NCBI GenBank assembly: GCA_028683855.1
Contig: JAQUHA010000016.1
Coordinates: 29,882-93,881 of the forward strand
DNA from: Desulfuromonadaceae bacterium
Lineage (GTDB): Bacteria; Desulfobacterota; Desulfuromonadia; Geobacterales; Pseudopelobacteraceae
Direction of reading: 5' to 3'
Length of the DNA: 64,000 nt
Shown: positions 38,840-47,492 of the stretch, one piece after another
Layout of the letters: each line of letters starts with the position of its first letter
How positions within the stretch are numbered: position 1 is the first letter of the stretch
Notes under the pieces: generated by a model
Told to the model about the DNA's origin: nothing
What the model saw: the letters and a program-made list of their open reading frames with translations, nothing else
The model's database searches: none
Translations under genes and position numbers: made by a program

Positions 38840-39667
38840 TCAGCCGTTGCTAACAGATGCCGTCAGATAAAGCACTCTGTAGGTAGCCGGAATACGCCCA
38901 TTCTGGCCAAAACGCTCGTAATACAGTCTTGAAATTTCGCTGAATATACCACGCCAACCAAGTCCTTTGACAGATCCACCGGTTACAGAGCCGGCACCTA
39001 TATTTTTTATGGAACGGAGAAGAGAGTTCAGATCATCATACCAGTCAACCTCAGTTTCAACTGTAACAACAAACTGTTCAAGATCAAGCCGCTTTAAAAT
39101 CGCATTTACCTGATCAACAGTTCTGAAATCGTGAAGACGCGATAGAGGGGGAGTACTGGAGGAATCTTTTAACATCAAGACATCTCTGAAGCAGGAGTGC
39201 AATTCTGAAAGCGTACCGTCACAGAAAAATGCGAGATAAATACTCCCCCCAGGCTTTAAAACCCGTCTCATCTCATTTACGGCAACAGCTAAATTTTCCA
39301 CCCACTGCAGAGCTGAGGAGGAAACTATAAGATCAAATTCCTCTGTTCCAAATGGGAGGTTTACAGCATCGCCGATCATTATCTGTGCTGATTCACCGAG
39401 TTTTTGCTGCGCCAGCCTGCACATATTAGGTGCGATATCGACTCCATAAACAGCTGCATCAGGATAGCTGCTGCGAAGGTTGCCCAGCAGGTTTCCTGTG
39501 CCTGTTCCTACATCGAGGATTCTGGATGGTGAGTCCTTTAGGTGGCTTTCAATTGATGCGACCAACTGTGCTACTACACGTTTCTGGACAATAATATGGC
39601 TGTCATATTCGGCTGCTTTGTTACTGAATGAGTCTGCGATTATTTTTGTATCAATAATTCTGTTCAC
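38840..39667 (-). CDS. bioC: malonyl-[acyl-carrier protein] O-methyltransferase
   Basis: Methylates malonyl-ACP with SAM to start pimeloyl-ACP synthesis for biotin. RILDVGTGTGNLLGNL is the SAM site, AVYGVDIAPNM the second strand, FDLIVSSSALQWVENLAVAV the BioC-like region, and LKPGGSIYLAFF follows. Start GTG 39667 with GAGGGG upstream, overlapping bioH by 17 bases. Length (275) fits the family. It lies in the bioF-bioH-bioC operon behind a BirA operator, which strongly supports the assignment. Confidence 0.93.
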   Translation of the reverse strand: MNRIIDTKIIADSFSNKAAEYDSHIIVQKRVVAQLVASIESHLKDSPSRILDVGTGTGNLLGNLRSSYPDAAVYGVDIAPNMCRLAQQKLGESAQIMIGDAVNLPFGTEEFDLIVSSSALQWVENLAVAVNEMRRVLKPGGSIYLAFFCDGTLSELHSCFRDVLMLKDSSSTPPLSRLHDFRTVDQVNAILKRLDLEQFVVTVETEVDWYDDLNSLLRSIKNIGAGSVTGGSVKGLGWRGIFSEISRLYYERFGQNGRIPATYRVLYLTASVSNG

Positions 39668-40478
39668 AAATGCCCCTCAGAAATTTCAAGAGTTCTTGAT
39701 TGAATTTTATGTGACTTGTTAAAAATGGGGCGTGTCCGGACTCGGGAAAGACAACCTGTTGAGCAGACGGGATATTATTTTTAAGATAAGTGGATGCCTC
39801 TGGAGAGCAGATCTGATCCAGTGCGCCGTTAAGTATTAGTGCAGGCGAGGCAATACCAGCCAGTTTACCCCTCATATCTGCTCTGGCAAGGGAATCAAGT
39901 GCATCAATTGATGCAGTGGTATCTGGTGGAGCTATCTGAGACAGTACCCTTTTAATATCTATAGCCAACGGATGATTTTCAAGCTCACCATCCGCAAAGA
40001 GGAGTGAATAGAAACCATCTAACGCCCTCTCTCTGTTTCGCAGGAGTTTAAGCCGCATCCCACTTGTATCTTTATCAGCCAGCCCATACGAAAAGTCCTC
40101 TGATGCCTTAAACCTTGGAGTCGCCGAAACCAGCATTAATCCCAGAAGCCTATCGGATAGATCTGCGTATGCCTCCATAGCAATCTGCGCCCCCATTGAC
40201 CAGCCGACGAGCAGCAGTTCTGACAACTTGAGTTCCATGATGAGATCAACAAGATCTTCGGCAAAATTACTGAAAGTGAGGGAAGTGCATACTTTAGATG
40301 AACGCCCATGACCGCGAATATCAGGCGCAACAACCCTCAACGATTCGGAAAGATATTCAAACTGATACTTCCAGACAGCCGAAGACATACACCAGCCATG
40401 CAGCAGGATAACTGTTCGTCCAGAGCCTAGATCTTCATACCATAAAGATTCGCCTTTTCTGTTTTGATACCACGGCAT
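39651..40478 (-). CDS. bioH: pimeloyl-[acyl-carrier protein] methyl ester esterase
   Basis: Alpha/beta hydrolase that removes the methyl ester protecting group made by BioC, freeing pimeloyl-ACP for BioF. Motifs: VILLHGWCMSSAVWKYQFEY, the oxyanion and cap region, nucleophile S94 in GWSMG, LILNGALDQICSPEA containing the acidic residue, and the catalytic histidine in ESGHAPFLTS. The start is ATG 40478, overlapping the bioF stop by one base (TGATG). Many hydrolases share this fold; the operon position makes the BioH role likely. Confidence 0.9.
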   Translation of the reverse strand: MPWYQNRKGESLWYEDLGSGRTVILLHGWCMSSAVWKYQFEYLSESLRVVAPDIRGHGRSSKVCTSLTFSNFAEDLVDLIMELKLSELLLVGWSMGAQIAMEAYADLSDRLLGLMLVSATPRFKASEDFSYGLADKDTSGMRLKLLRNRERALDGFYSLLFADGELENHPLAIDIKRVLSQIAPPDTTASIDALDSLARADMRGKLAGIASPALILNGALDQICSPEASTYLKNNIPSAQQVVFPESGHAPFLTSHIKFNQELLKFLRGICEQNY

Positions 40479-41650
40479 CAAATAACTCCCAACTGCTGCC
40501 CAACCTGAGTAATTTGCTCAACGGCAAACGCAAGATCATCCATTGTGTGTGTGGACATTACTGTAAATCGAAGACGGCTGGTGCCATTTGGAACTGTCGG
40601 GGGGCGAATACCCTGAGCAAAAACCCCCTGCTCAAACAGCGCATCAGAAAACTTCATTGTTGTTACAGCAGAGCCTGTAAGCAGAGGTACTATCTGTGTT
40701 GATCCTTCCGGTATATTGAAACCTTTGGCGGCAAGTGCAGCTCTGAAAAAAACTGTATTAGCAGCAAGACGCTCCCTTAGCAGATCCCCCTCTTTACTCT
40801 GTACAATCTCTACTGCGGCTATAGAAGCAGCAAGAACAGCCGGCGGCAGAGATGTGGAAAAAATAAAACTTCTTGCACGGTTTATAAGAAGCTGCCGCAT
40901 TTCTGCTGACACTCCGGCATACGCTCCAAAGCTGCCAAGTGCTTTTCCAAATGTCCCCATCTGTATATCAATTTCATCCACAACGCCCTGCAAAGTGGCA
41001 GTCCCCCTCCCCTTTTCTCCCAAAACGCCGCTTCCATGTGCATCGTCTATCATAAGCAGCGCATTATGCCTCTTTTTCAAAGCAACAAGCTCCGCTAAAT
41101 TGGCAATATCTCCATCCATGCTGAAAACAGCATCGCTGACAATAAGAGAGCGCCCTTTTGCATATTTTGCCATAAGAGTTTCAAGCTGTTTGTAATCATT
41201 ATGCGGATAACGTACTAAGCGCGCTCCTGATAACATGATTCCGTCAATTATGCTGGCATGGTTAAGACGATCCGAAAAGACAACGTCGCCCCTGCCTGCC
41301 AAAACCGGAATAATACCTACATTTGCGGCATGACCACTGTTAAAGATGAGCGCCGACTCTGTTTTTTTAAATGAGGTTATCGCGGATTCCAACTGTTCAT
41401 GCAGAGTCATAGTCCCGGAGACCAGACGTGATGCACCGCTTGAAGTGCCATAGTGTCGAGTTGCAGCGACTGCAGCATCTGATAGCGCCTTATGATCAGC
41501 CAAACCTAGATAATTATTGGAGCATAGCAACAGAACCTCACGACCGTCGCAGACAACTCTGGAAGAGTGACAATTACTTATCAGTCTGGTACTGCGAAGC
41601 AGACCACTGTTTTTTATATCTTCCAGCTGATTTTTTATCGAGTCTTTCAT
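40478..41650 (-). CDS. bioF: 8-amino-7-oxononanoate synthase
   Basis: PLP enzyme joining pimeloyl-ACP and L-alanine in biotin synthesis. The 390-residue protein has [53 protein letters not shown] and the PLP-lysine site [13 protein letters not shown] (K236). I choose ATG 41650, with AAAGG five bases upstream. A start at 41674 is in frame but lies inside the BirA operator and has no ribosome site. First gene of bioF-bioH-bioC, controlled by biotin through BirA. Confidence 0.95.
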   Translation of the reverse strand: MKDSIKNQLEDIKNSGLLRSTRLISNCHSSRVVCDGREVLLLCSNNYLGLADHKALSDAAVAATRHYGTSSGASRLVSGTMTLHEQLESAITSFKKTESALIFNSGHAANVGIIPVLAGRGDVVFSDRLNHASIIDGIMLSGARLVRYPHNDYKQLETLMAKYAKGRSLIVSDAVFSMDGDIANLAELVALKKRHNALLMIDDAHGSGVLGEKGRGTATLQGVVDEIDIQMGTFGKALGSFGAYAGVSAEMRQLLINRARSFIFSTSLPPAVLAASIAAVEIVQSKEGDLLRERLAANTVFFRAALAAKGFNIPEGSTQIVPLLTGSAVTTMKFSDALFEQGVFAQGIRPPTVPNGTSRLRFTVMSTHTMDDLAFAVEQITQVGQQLGVI

Positions 41651-41658
41651 ACTAACCT

Positions 41659-41690
41659 TTGTTAACCTAGCCATATTATCTGGTTAACAA
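41659..41690 (-). promoter_or_regulatory. BirA operator (biotin-responsive)
   Basis: Perfect inverted repeat TTGTTAACC, 14-base spacer, GGTTAACAA at 41659-41667 and 41682-41690, matching the known BirA box. It is eight bases upstream of the bioF ATG. A TATAAT -10 box lies just upstream on the minus strand (41704-41709), so the operator covers the early transcribed region. Holo-BirA is expected to repress the bio operon when biotin is plentiful. Confidence 0.93.
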
Positions 41691-41703
41691 TAGAATTAAA
41701 AAA

Positions 41704-41709
41704 ATTATA
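41704..41709 (-). promoter_or_regulatory. -10 box of the bio operon promoter
   Basis: Minus strand TATAAT, 13 bases upstream of the BirA operator. No good -35 hexamer is seen at 17 bases, so this promoter may be weak or need other contacts. Transcription would begin near 41697. Confidence 0.5.
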
Positions 41710-41721
41710 CCGGAGAGAAAA

Positions 41722-42798
41722 CTAGAGGTATTTTGCCAACCCCAATACCCCGATCTGCTCAACCACCTGTTTTACATCCTGGCACCGTTCTCTATCGCAA
41801 ACTAAAATAGCATCTGAAGTTGAGACGATAACAAGGTTATGTACTCCTACCGCAGCAACTATTCTCTTGTCGGAATAGACAAGGCAATCCGAAGAATCAA
41901 TATTAACAAAACCATCAGTGTTTATAGATACAATTCCTGATGGGTCAGGCTCAATAATTTCCGGAAGAGCGCTCCAGCTACCAACATCGCTCCACCCCAT
42001 ATCGGCAGGGAGCATAAGAACATTTTCTGATTTTTCCATTACTGCATAATCAATCGAAATGCCTGGAATACTCTCATAAACATCAGCTATCTGTTTTCCG
42101 ATATCTGAAAAGTTCCAAACATCATCGCCAAAATGCATCCGGTTCATGGCAGTTGGCAACTCTGGAATATGAGTTTCCATCTCTCTGAGTATAGTTTCAG
42201 CCCCCCAGACAAACATACCGCTGTTCCAGAAAAAGCTCCCCTCTGCCAGATAGCGGAGCGCGTCATCTAAAGGTGGTTTTTCAATGAACCGCTTTACAGG
42301 AAATGGACCCACCCCGGTGAGTTCCATATCCGCTTCAATATATCCGTAGCCGGTTTCAGGGCGGGAAGGTAAAATTCCAAGTGTTACAAGATATCCTTTT
42401 TTTGCAGACTCTGCAGCGTTGATGAGTGTGCTGCAGAGTGCTTTTTCATCTTTAATGAAGTGGTCAGCCGGAAGGACAGCCATTATTCCTGATGAGTCAT
42501 GTGATGCTATTATTGAAGCAGCGAGAGCAATAGCCGGTGCTGTATTTCGACCGACAGGTTCGGATATAACGTCTATAGGCACAGCATTATATGATGACAT
42601 CTGACGTTCAGTTTCTGCTGCCTGCAGTTGATTTGTGATTATAAGAATGCGCTCTGGTTGAAGTGGAAGGACTCTCTCTACAGTTCGCTGAAGCATCGAA
42701 CTATCACCGGTTATTGAAATAAGCTGTTTGGGCAGTGCAACTCGCGAAAGCGGCCAGAATCTGGTTCCGGAGCCTCCTGCCAGAATAACTATATACAT
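41722..42798 (-). CDS. manC: mannose-1-phosphate guanylyltransferase
   Basis: Makes GDP-mannose from GTP and mannose-1-phosphate. MYIVILAGGSGTRFWPLSRV contains the nucleotidyltransferase signature, followed by PKQLISI, then VLPADHFIKD, ETGYGYIEAD, RFIEKP, FFWNSGMFVW and DMGWSDVGSW. Start ATG 42798 with AAGGGG five bases upstream; upstream extension to 42867 would overlap the lipoprotein gene. At 358 residues it lacks the C-terminal phosphomannose-isomerase cupin of full-length ManC, which is encoded separately at 43338-43697. It supplies donor for mannosyl or, after conversion, fucosyl transferases. Confidence 0.93.
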   Translation of the reverse strand: MYIVILAGGSGTRFWPLSRVALPKQLISITGDSSMLQRTVERVLPLQPERILIITNQLQAAETERQMSSYNAVPIDVISEPVGRNTAPAIALAASIIASHDSSGIMAVLPADHFIKDEKALCSTLINAAESAKKGYLVTLGILPSRPETGYGYIEADMELTGVGPFPVKRFIEKPPLDDALRYLAEGSFFWNSGMFVWGAETILREMETHIPELPTAMNRMHFGDDVWNFSDIGKQIADVYESIPGISIDYAVMEKSENVLMLPADMGWSDVGSWSALPEIIEPDPSGIVSINTDGFVNIDSSDCLVYSDKRIVAAVGVHNLVIVSTSDAILVCDRERCQDVKQVVEQIGVLGLAKYL

Positions 42799-42811
42799 AA
42801 CAGCCCCTTCG

Positions 42812-43378
42812 TTACTTGTATTGAATCCTGTATAGAAAGTCGGCGACTTCCCGCCCCATTTCGCCAACGGAAACAGTTGTATCCATAACGTCCCAGAGTG
42901 TCTGGCTGAATGAAGCTACATTCGCTCCTGTTTCGCCATCAATAAGTATCACCTGAACCGAAATTTTAAATCTACCAACTCTTGTAAATTTACCAGTAAG
43001 CAGAAGGGTGGAAGCATCCGATTTACCGGCACGTGAGACTTTTGCAAAAGTGCCGTTCAACTTGACATATCGCTCTATCTGGTCAGACAGTTCAGCCGGG
43101 ATTTTTGCATAAGCAATCTCACGACCACTCATTCCTGACTCTTCAGCGTCTGTAAACATTTCACGTTTCAACTCAAAGTCTTTTATTATAAGAGACTTAT
43201 AGTTATACATCGGCTTTGGGTTCGCGACGATCTCCTCTTCTATAATAGTAGTTGAAGAAGCCGCACACCCGCCACTCAGTAGAAGTGCCGATAAGAAGCA
43301 GAGCACCGATAAACATGAAATAAAATGTCTGGCTAAATTATTCAAGCTCCTTACTCTCACAGCGATCATAGTCATCAT
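42812..43378 (-). CDS. putative outer-membrane lipoprotein (DUF4410-like)
   Basis: A 188-residue protein with a type II signal: hydrophobic FISCLSVLCFLSALLLSGGC with lipidated cysteine near C38. The mature part has YKSLIIKDFELKREMF, LTGKFTRVGRFKISVQVILI and ETGANVASFSQTLW, the style of DUF4410/CsgG-neighbour lipoproteins whose beta domain binds envelope partners. Several starts are possible (43378, 43375, 43369); none has a strong ribosome site. It overlaps the upstream cupin gene by about 40 bases and lies between the two halves of a ManC system. Role unknown. Confidence 0.65.
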   Translation of the reverse strand: MMTMIAVRVRSLNNLARHFISCLSVLCFLSALLLSGGCAASSTTIIEEEIVANPKPMYNYKSLIIKDFELKREMFTDAEESGMSGREIAYAKIPAELSDQIERYVKLNGTFAKVSRAGKSDASTLLLTGKFTRVGRFKISVQVILIDGETGANVASFSQTLWDVMDTTVSVGEMGREVADFLYRIQYK

Positions 43379-43697
43379 TAAAACGAACTATATCGTCTTC
43401 ACCAAGATATTCGCCGCTCTGAACCTCAATAATTACAAGTGTTATCTTCCCCGGATTTTCAAGTCGATGATTTTGACCGATGGGAATAAATGTAGACTCA
43501 TTGACATTTACGGTTTTTATTGTGTCCCCACAGGTAACCAGTGCTGTACCTGAGACAACAATCCAGTGCTCACTGCGATGATGATGTTTCTGGAGAGACA
43601 GGCGCTGTCCAGGCATTACTTCAATACGCTTTATTTTATAATTTATATTCTCATCAAGTACTGTATATGTACCCCACGGACGTTCACCATGTTCCAT
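43338..43697 (-). CDS. free-standing mannose-6-phosphate isomerase type II cupin domain
   Basis: A 119-residue cupin equal to the C-terminal domain of bifunctional ManC/AlgA proteins. MEHGERPWGTYTVLDE opens the domain; metal ligands lie in LSLQKHHHRSEHWIVVSG and IPIGQNHRLENPG. GGAGGG is six bases before ATG 43697. It should interconvert fructose-6-phosphate and mannose-6-phosphate, feeding GDP-mannose synthesis with the guanylyltransferase at 41.7 kb. Phosphomannomutase is not in the window. Confidence 0.88.
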   Translation of the reverse strand: MEHGERPWGTYTVLDENINYKIKRIEVMPGQRLSLQKHHHRSEHWIVVSGTALVTCGDTIKTVNVNESTFIPIGQNHRLENPGKITLVIIEVQSGEYLGEDDIVRFNDDYDRCESKELE

Positions 43698-43727
43698 AGT
43701 TTACCCTCCAGATTTTATACATTTTTG

Positions 43728-44552
43728 TTATCGGAGTTTAAGATACTCTCGCAATGCATTACGCCATGGTTGTGGCTGAAAACCTGTATCTCTTGCCAAC
43801 TTGCTGCAGTCAAGAGTCGAATATAGGGGCCTTCTTGCAGGTCTGTTCAGTTCATCTGTAGACATTGGATCAACCGCAATCTTAATTGCAGCCTCCTCAA
43901 ATATTGCTTTTGCAAAATCATTCCATGAACAGTATTCTGAATTTGCGGCATGATAAATACCGCGACAGCCTTTATCAATAAGAGCGATAATGGCTTTTGA
44001 TAAATCAACCGTCCATGTGGGGGATCCTGTCTGGTCATTAACAACAGTAAGACGATCTTTTTCTTTCCCAAGCCGCAACATGGTTTCGACAAAATTTTTG
44101 CCATGCAGTCCGTAGAGCCACTGAGTCCTGACAATCAGGTAGTCCGGTGAGAAGGCTGCATTCATTTCACCTGCAAGTTTTGATTCACCGTATATACTAA
44201 GGGGATTATATGGATCATCTTCAACGTAGGGAGTTCCCTTGCCCCCATCAAAAATATAATCAGTACTTACCTGAACCAGCAGAGCACCGATCTCTTTGCA
44301 AGCAAAAGCAAGATGAGCCGGCCCTTCCCCGTTAACAGTTATTGCAGTCTCAATGTCAGCCTCGCAGCCATCAACGTCTGTGTAGGCTGCACAGTTTATA
44401 ACAATCTCAGGTCTAAGCTCAGTAAGCAGATTAATTACAGATTCAATAGAAGTTATATCAACATCTTCTATATCAACACCTTTTCCCCTGTCCCCAAGAA
44501 GAGCAAGCAGGTCTTGCCCCAACATACCGTTTGCGCCGACAACCAGAATCAC
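43728..44552 (-). CDS. rfbD: dTDP-4-dehydrorhamnose reductase
   Basis: Last step of dTDP-L-rhamnose synthesis. MILVVGANGMLGQDLLALL is the NAD(P)-binding loop, VINCAAYTDVDGCE and VQVSTDYIFDG are family blocks, and the catalytic tyrosine/lysine are in YGESKLAGE. RPLYSTLDCSKL near the end is typical of RfbD/RmlD. ATGA overlap with rfbB. rfbA and rfbC are absent from this window and must be elsewhere if rhamnose is made. Confidence 0.94.
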   Translation of the reverse strand: MILVVGANGMLGQDLLALLGDRGKGVDIEDVDITSIESVINLLTELRPEIVINCAAYTDVDGCEADIETAITVNGEGPAHLAFACKEIGALLVQVSTDYIFDGGKGTPYVEDDPYNPLSIYGESKLAGEMNAAFSPDYLIVRTQWLYGLHGKNFVETMLRLGKEKDRLTVVNDQTGSPTWTVDLSKAIIALIDKGCRGIYHAANSEYCSWNDFAKAIFEEAAIKIAVDPMSTDELNRPARRPLYSTLDCSKLARDTGFQPQPWRNALREYLKLR

Positions 44553-45622
44553 GCGACACCTCCGCCATACTGTTTTTCATAATATTCACGGTATGCACCG
44601 GAGGTGACCTCAGCAACCCACTCCTGATTATCAAGATACCAGTCGATAGTTTCGGCTATCCCACGCTCAAAGGTGTAGGAGGGTGTCCAGCCAAGGTCGG
44701 CTTTCAACTTCGTCGCATCAATCGCATATCGACGGTCATGCCCCAGGCGGTCTTTAACAAATGTTATCAGGTTACGATTCTCACCTGCATCACGTCCGAG
44801 ACGGCTGTCAAGTTCATCACAGACCAGATGTACAATGTCAATGTTCTTCCACTCATTGTTCCCACCAATATTATAAACCGAGCCGGGGGCTGCATTTTTA
44901 AGCACTGTTTCGATAGCAACTGCGTGATCACGAACATGAAGCCAGTCCCGCACATTCAGACCGTCACCATATACCGGAAGCGGTTTTTTGTTGATAATAT
45001 TGTGAATAAGAAGCGGAATCAGCTTCTCTGGAAAATGGTATGGTCCATAGTTATTGGAACACCTGGTATTAAGCGTCGGCATTCCAAAAGTCTCATGGTA
45101 GGCGTGTACAAGAAGGTCAGCTCCCGCTTTACTTGCTGAATATGGTGAATTTGTAGTAAGTGGAGTCTCTTCAGTAAAATATCCGGTTTCGCCCAGACTT
45201 CCATATACTTCGTCAGTAGATATTTGAAGATAACGGAAATTTTCAACGACTCCTGACTGCCAGTGTTTACGACTCTCCTCCAGCAGAATCTGAGTTCCAA
45301 GCACATTTGTACGAACAAAAATTTCCGGCCCTGTTATGGAACGATCAACGTGCGATTCAGCGGCAAAATGGACAACAGCATCTATTTTATGATCTGCGAG
45401 AATTCCTGCTACCAATGCAGCATCACCGATATCACCCTTGATAAAGCGAAATCGCGAATTACCTTCTAAGGCAGCAAGATTTTTAAGATTACCGGCATAA
45501 GTAAGGCAATCAAGATTTGTGACTGAACATTCAGGATTGTTCCCGACAAACGAATGAATAAAATTGGCACCGATAAAACCGGCGCCACCAGTAACGAGAA
45601 TTGAAGTTGGCTTAAATGACAT
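44549..45622 (-). CDS. rfbB: dTDP-glucose 4,6-dehydratase
   Basis: Converts dTDP-glucose to dTDP-4-keto-6-deoxyglucose. VTGGAGFIGANFI binds NAD, HFAAESHVDRSI is the family block, STDEVYGSLG carries the active-site acidic residues, and YSASKAGADLLV holds the catalytic Y-x3-K. The start is ATG 45622, seven bases after GGGGAG. Heads a nucleotide-sugar operon running through rfbD, the cupin, the lipoprotein and manC. Product can feed rhamnose or other 6-deoxyhexose branches. Confidence 0.95.
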   Translation of the reverse strand: MSFKPTSILVTGGAGFIGANFIHSFVGNNPECSVTNLDCLTYAGNLKNLAALEGNSRFRFIKGDIGDAALVAGILADHKIDAVVHFAAESHVDRSITGPEIFVRTNVLGTQILLEESRKHWQSGVVENFRYLQISTDEVYGSLGETGYFTEETPLTTNSPYSASKAGADLLVHAYHETFGMPTLNTRCSNNYGPYHFPEKLIPLLIHNIINKKPLPVYGDGLNVRDWLHVRDHAVAIETVLKNAAPGSVYNIGGNNEWKNIDIVHLVCDELDSRLGRDAGENRNLITFVKDRLGHDRRYAIDATKLKADLGWTPSYTFERGIAETIDWYLDNQEWVAEVTSGAYREYYEKQYGGGVA

Positions 45623-45683
45623 CAAAAAACTCCCCGAGTATATTTTATATATCCTTCATACTGAAAATAAATGCAGTTTATCC

Positions 45684-46529
45684 TTACTCTTCAAGTGCAG
45701 CTTCACGCGACTCCTCAAGCATTGCCTCAAGTTCAACGATCTGAGTATCGGTTATATCCAATACCTCCGCTTCTTTTGTGGCTGCCAAAACAAGAGCAGG
45801 TTCGTGTTTAAGACCAAGCCCTATTCGATGACAGGCTAAATTGGCAAAACGGACTATTGCCAGCATTTTATTAACCGTATCCCAATCTTCGACATGGTGA
45901 TCACGGATAACTTCACAATACATTGCAGGGAAATTCCAGTGCTGCATAAGCCTGTACCCCTGCTCAACGTGCATAACCTCAAATATCTCCAATATCAGTT
46001 CATCATCAAAGAGCGAGTTTATTACACCAGCCCCTACCAGTTTTTCAATTGATTTGAGAAGATATAGTTTACCGACATCATGAAGAAGTGCAGCCAGATA
46101 GGTTTCGTCAGCGACCCCGCGCATACCGCAGGAGTGGGCAAGCCAACGGGCTCCGAGTGCGCAACTGTGGCTGTGCAGCCATAGCTCTTTCATATAGTGA
46201 TCCAACGCAGGGTTGCTTGAAGAGTGGGCTGACGATTGTGAAGCCGCTATAACAAGGTTTATAACCTGCTGGGCTCCAAGACGAATTACCGCCTCCTTGA
46301 TAGTAGCAACCTTTGAGCGCCCCATGTACATCGGGGAGTTGGCAATTTTAAGCATCTGACTTGCAAGAGACATATCCTCATTTGCAACCTGTGACACCTC
46401 GTCAATAGTAAAATCGTAATTTGAGAGCATCTTCTGCAGCTTTAAGGCAACAGGGTGAAAGATTGGAAGTTCAATGGGCTGTGAAGCCAGCAATCTTCTA
46501 ACTGTTTCAGGGATTGACGCTGTTGTCAT
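45684..46529 (-). CDS. HDOD domain signalling protein
   Basis: A 281-residue HDOD (HD-related output) protein. QMLKIANSPMYMGRSKVATI followed by KEAVIRLGAQQVINLV is the HDOD core. The region retains HD-like residues (AALLHDVGKLYLL; VIRDHHVEDW), which many HDOD proteins lose. AGGAGT precedes ATG 46529. It is the last gene of a group with two unknown proteins and an M29 peptidase. HDOD proteins often act in regulation, motility or DNA repair signalling; no specific role can be assigned. Confidence 0.87.
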   Translation of the reverse strand: MTTASIPETVRRLLASQPIELPIFHPVALKLQKMLSNYDFTIDEVSQVANEDMSLASQMLKIANSPMYMGRSKVATIKEAVIRLGAQQVINLVIAASQSSAHSSSNPALDHYMKELWLHSHSCALGARWLAHSCGMRGVADETYLAALLHDVGKLYLLKSIEKLVGAGVINSLFDDELILEIFEVMHVEQGYRLMQHWNFPAMYCEVIRDHHVEDWDTVNKMLAIVRFANLACHRIGLGLKHEPALVLAATKEAEVLDITDTQIVELEAMLEESREAALEE

Positions 46530-46550
46530 AGTAGGACTCCTTCATTAGTG

Positions 46551-46955
46551 CTAACAGCCACAACCGCAGTTGTGGCATACTTTTCTGAATTCATTCGACG
46601 GAGGAATAGTTTCAGGCGCAAAAGCAATACGTCTGACGGCAATGCTTATATCCTCCATAATATTTAAATTTTCACTTTTTCCAACAATATGACCGACGCA
46701 TTGATTGCTGTGACCATCATGAGGAGAAGATATCTTAACGACGTTCAAGAGGTCTGCGTAACTGTTAATTTCTATAACAACCTCTCTATTCCTGAATATC
46801 GAGAGCAGCACTCCAAGACGCCTCATCTCCTTACTTATACTTTCTAAAAAAAGTCTGAACTGCTGACCGTCAAAATCAAAATACCAGTCATCTCTCAGAT
46901 AACGCTGCTCCAGAATTGTGATATTCAACTGTTTACCCTGCTTTTTACAGACCAT
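46551..46955 (-). CDS. uncharacterised protein with C-terminal cysteine cluster
   Basis: I do not recognise this 134-residue protein. It starts best at ATG 46955, eight bases after GGAG; a GTG at 46964 is on top of that site. The body looks soluble and mixed alpha/beta (YLRDDWYFDFDGQQFRLFLE). The last residues are CHNCGCGC, a dense cysteine cluster that could bind metal or be redox-active. It lies 21 bases upstream of the HDOD gene. Function unknown. Confidence 0.68.
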   Translation of the reverse strand: MVCKKQGKQLNITILEQRYLRDDWYFDFDGQQFRLFLESISKEMRRLGVLLSIFRNREVVIEINSYADLLNVVKISSPHDGHSNQCVGHIVGKSENLNIMEDISIAVRRIAFAPETIPPSNEFRKVCHNCGCGC

Positions 46956-46976
46956 TTTCGTCACTCCATAAAAACA

Positions 46977-47474
46977 TCAGAACTTTGCGGCACACTCTGC
47001 ATCCCAGGCGGCAAAGCCCTCGCCTGTCAGATTCAGAAAAGAGTCAATACGTTGCCTGTAAAATTCATGTTCACCGGCTTCCTTAACAAGAAATGACAAC
47101 TCTTCAGCTGAAATCAGATGCTGTATGTGTAAATATTTGTATAGTTCTGTAACTGCAGTCAGATGTCGTTCCAGCATATTAAATTCAGGATCAAGCGTAT
47201 GAGTTATGAACCATGAACCGGCAAATTTTGTAATAATACCTGGTTCAGGTCTGACTATATTTTGACGACCAAAATCGATGAGGTAGTCCCGAAGATAGAG
47301 ATCTGCTGCAAAAGCGAGTTCAGAAGCCTCTGCAGGAGCAAGTCCCTGCTGCTGCAGAAAAAGATAGAAACGCTTAAGAATCTGCTGGCAACGCTCGTCA
47401 ACCAGCAACTCCTCATCTATCGTTTCAAACTCAAAATCATCCTGTTCGTAAGCAATTTCGGGATTACCTGTCAT
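46977..47474 (-). CDS. uncharacterised acidic protein
   Basis: A 165-residue soluble protein I do not recognise. The N terminus is very acidic (YEQDDFEFETIDEELLVDE), followed by helices (CQQILKRFYLFLQQQGLAPA; ADLYLRDYLIDFGRQN) and GSWFITHTLDPEF. No signal peptide, no membrane segment, only two cysteines. It ends 22 bases before the cysteine-cluster protein gene and follows the M29 aminopeptidase by 18 bases, so it is likely in the same operon. Function unknown. Confidence 0.65.
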   Translation of the reverse strand: MTGNPEIAYEQDDFEFETIDEELLVDERCQQILKRFYLFLQQQGLAPAEASELAFAADLYLRDYLIDFGRQNIVRPEPGIITKFAGSWFITHTLDPEFNMLERHLTAVTELYKYLHIQHLISAEELSFLVKEAGEHEFYRQRIDSFLNLTGEGFAAWDAECAAKF

Positions 47475-47492
47475 AATTTAACCATTAAATAA

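Noticed and set aside
41651..41674. Longer bioF start at 41674
   Set aside because: The ATG lies inside the BirA operator and lacks a ribosome site; ATG 41650 has AAAGG in place.
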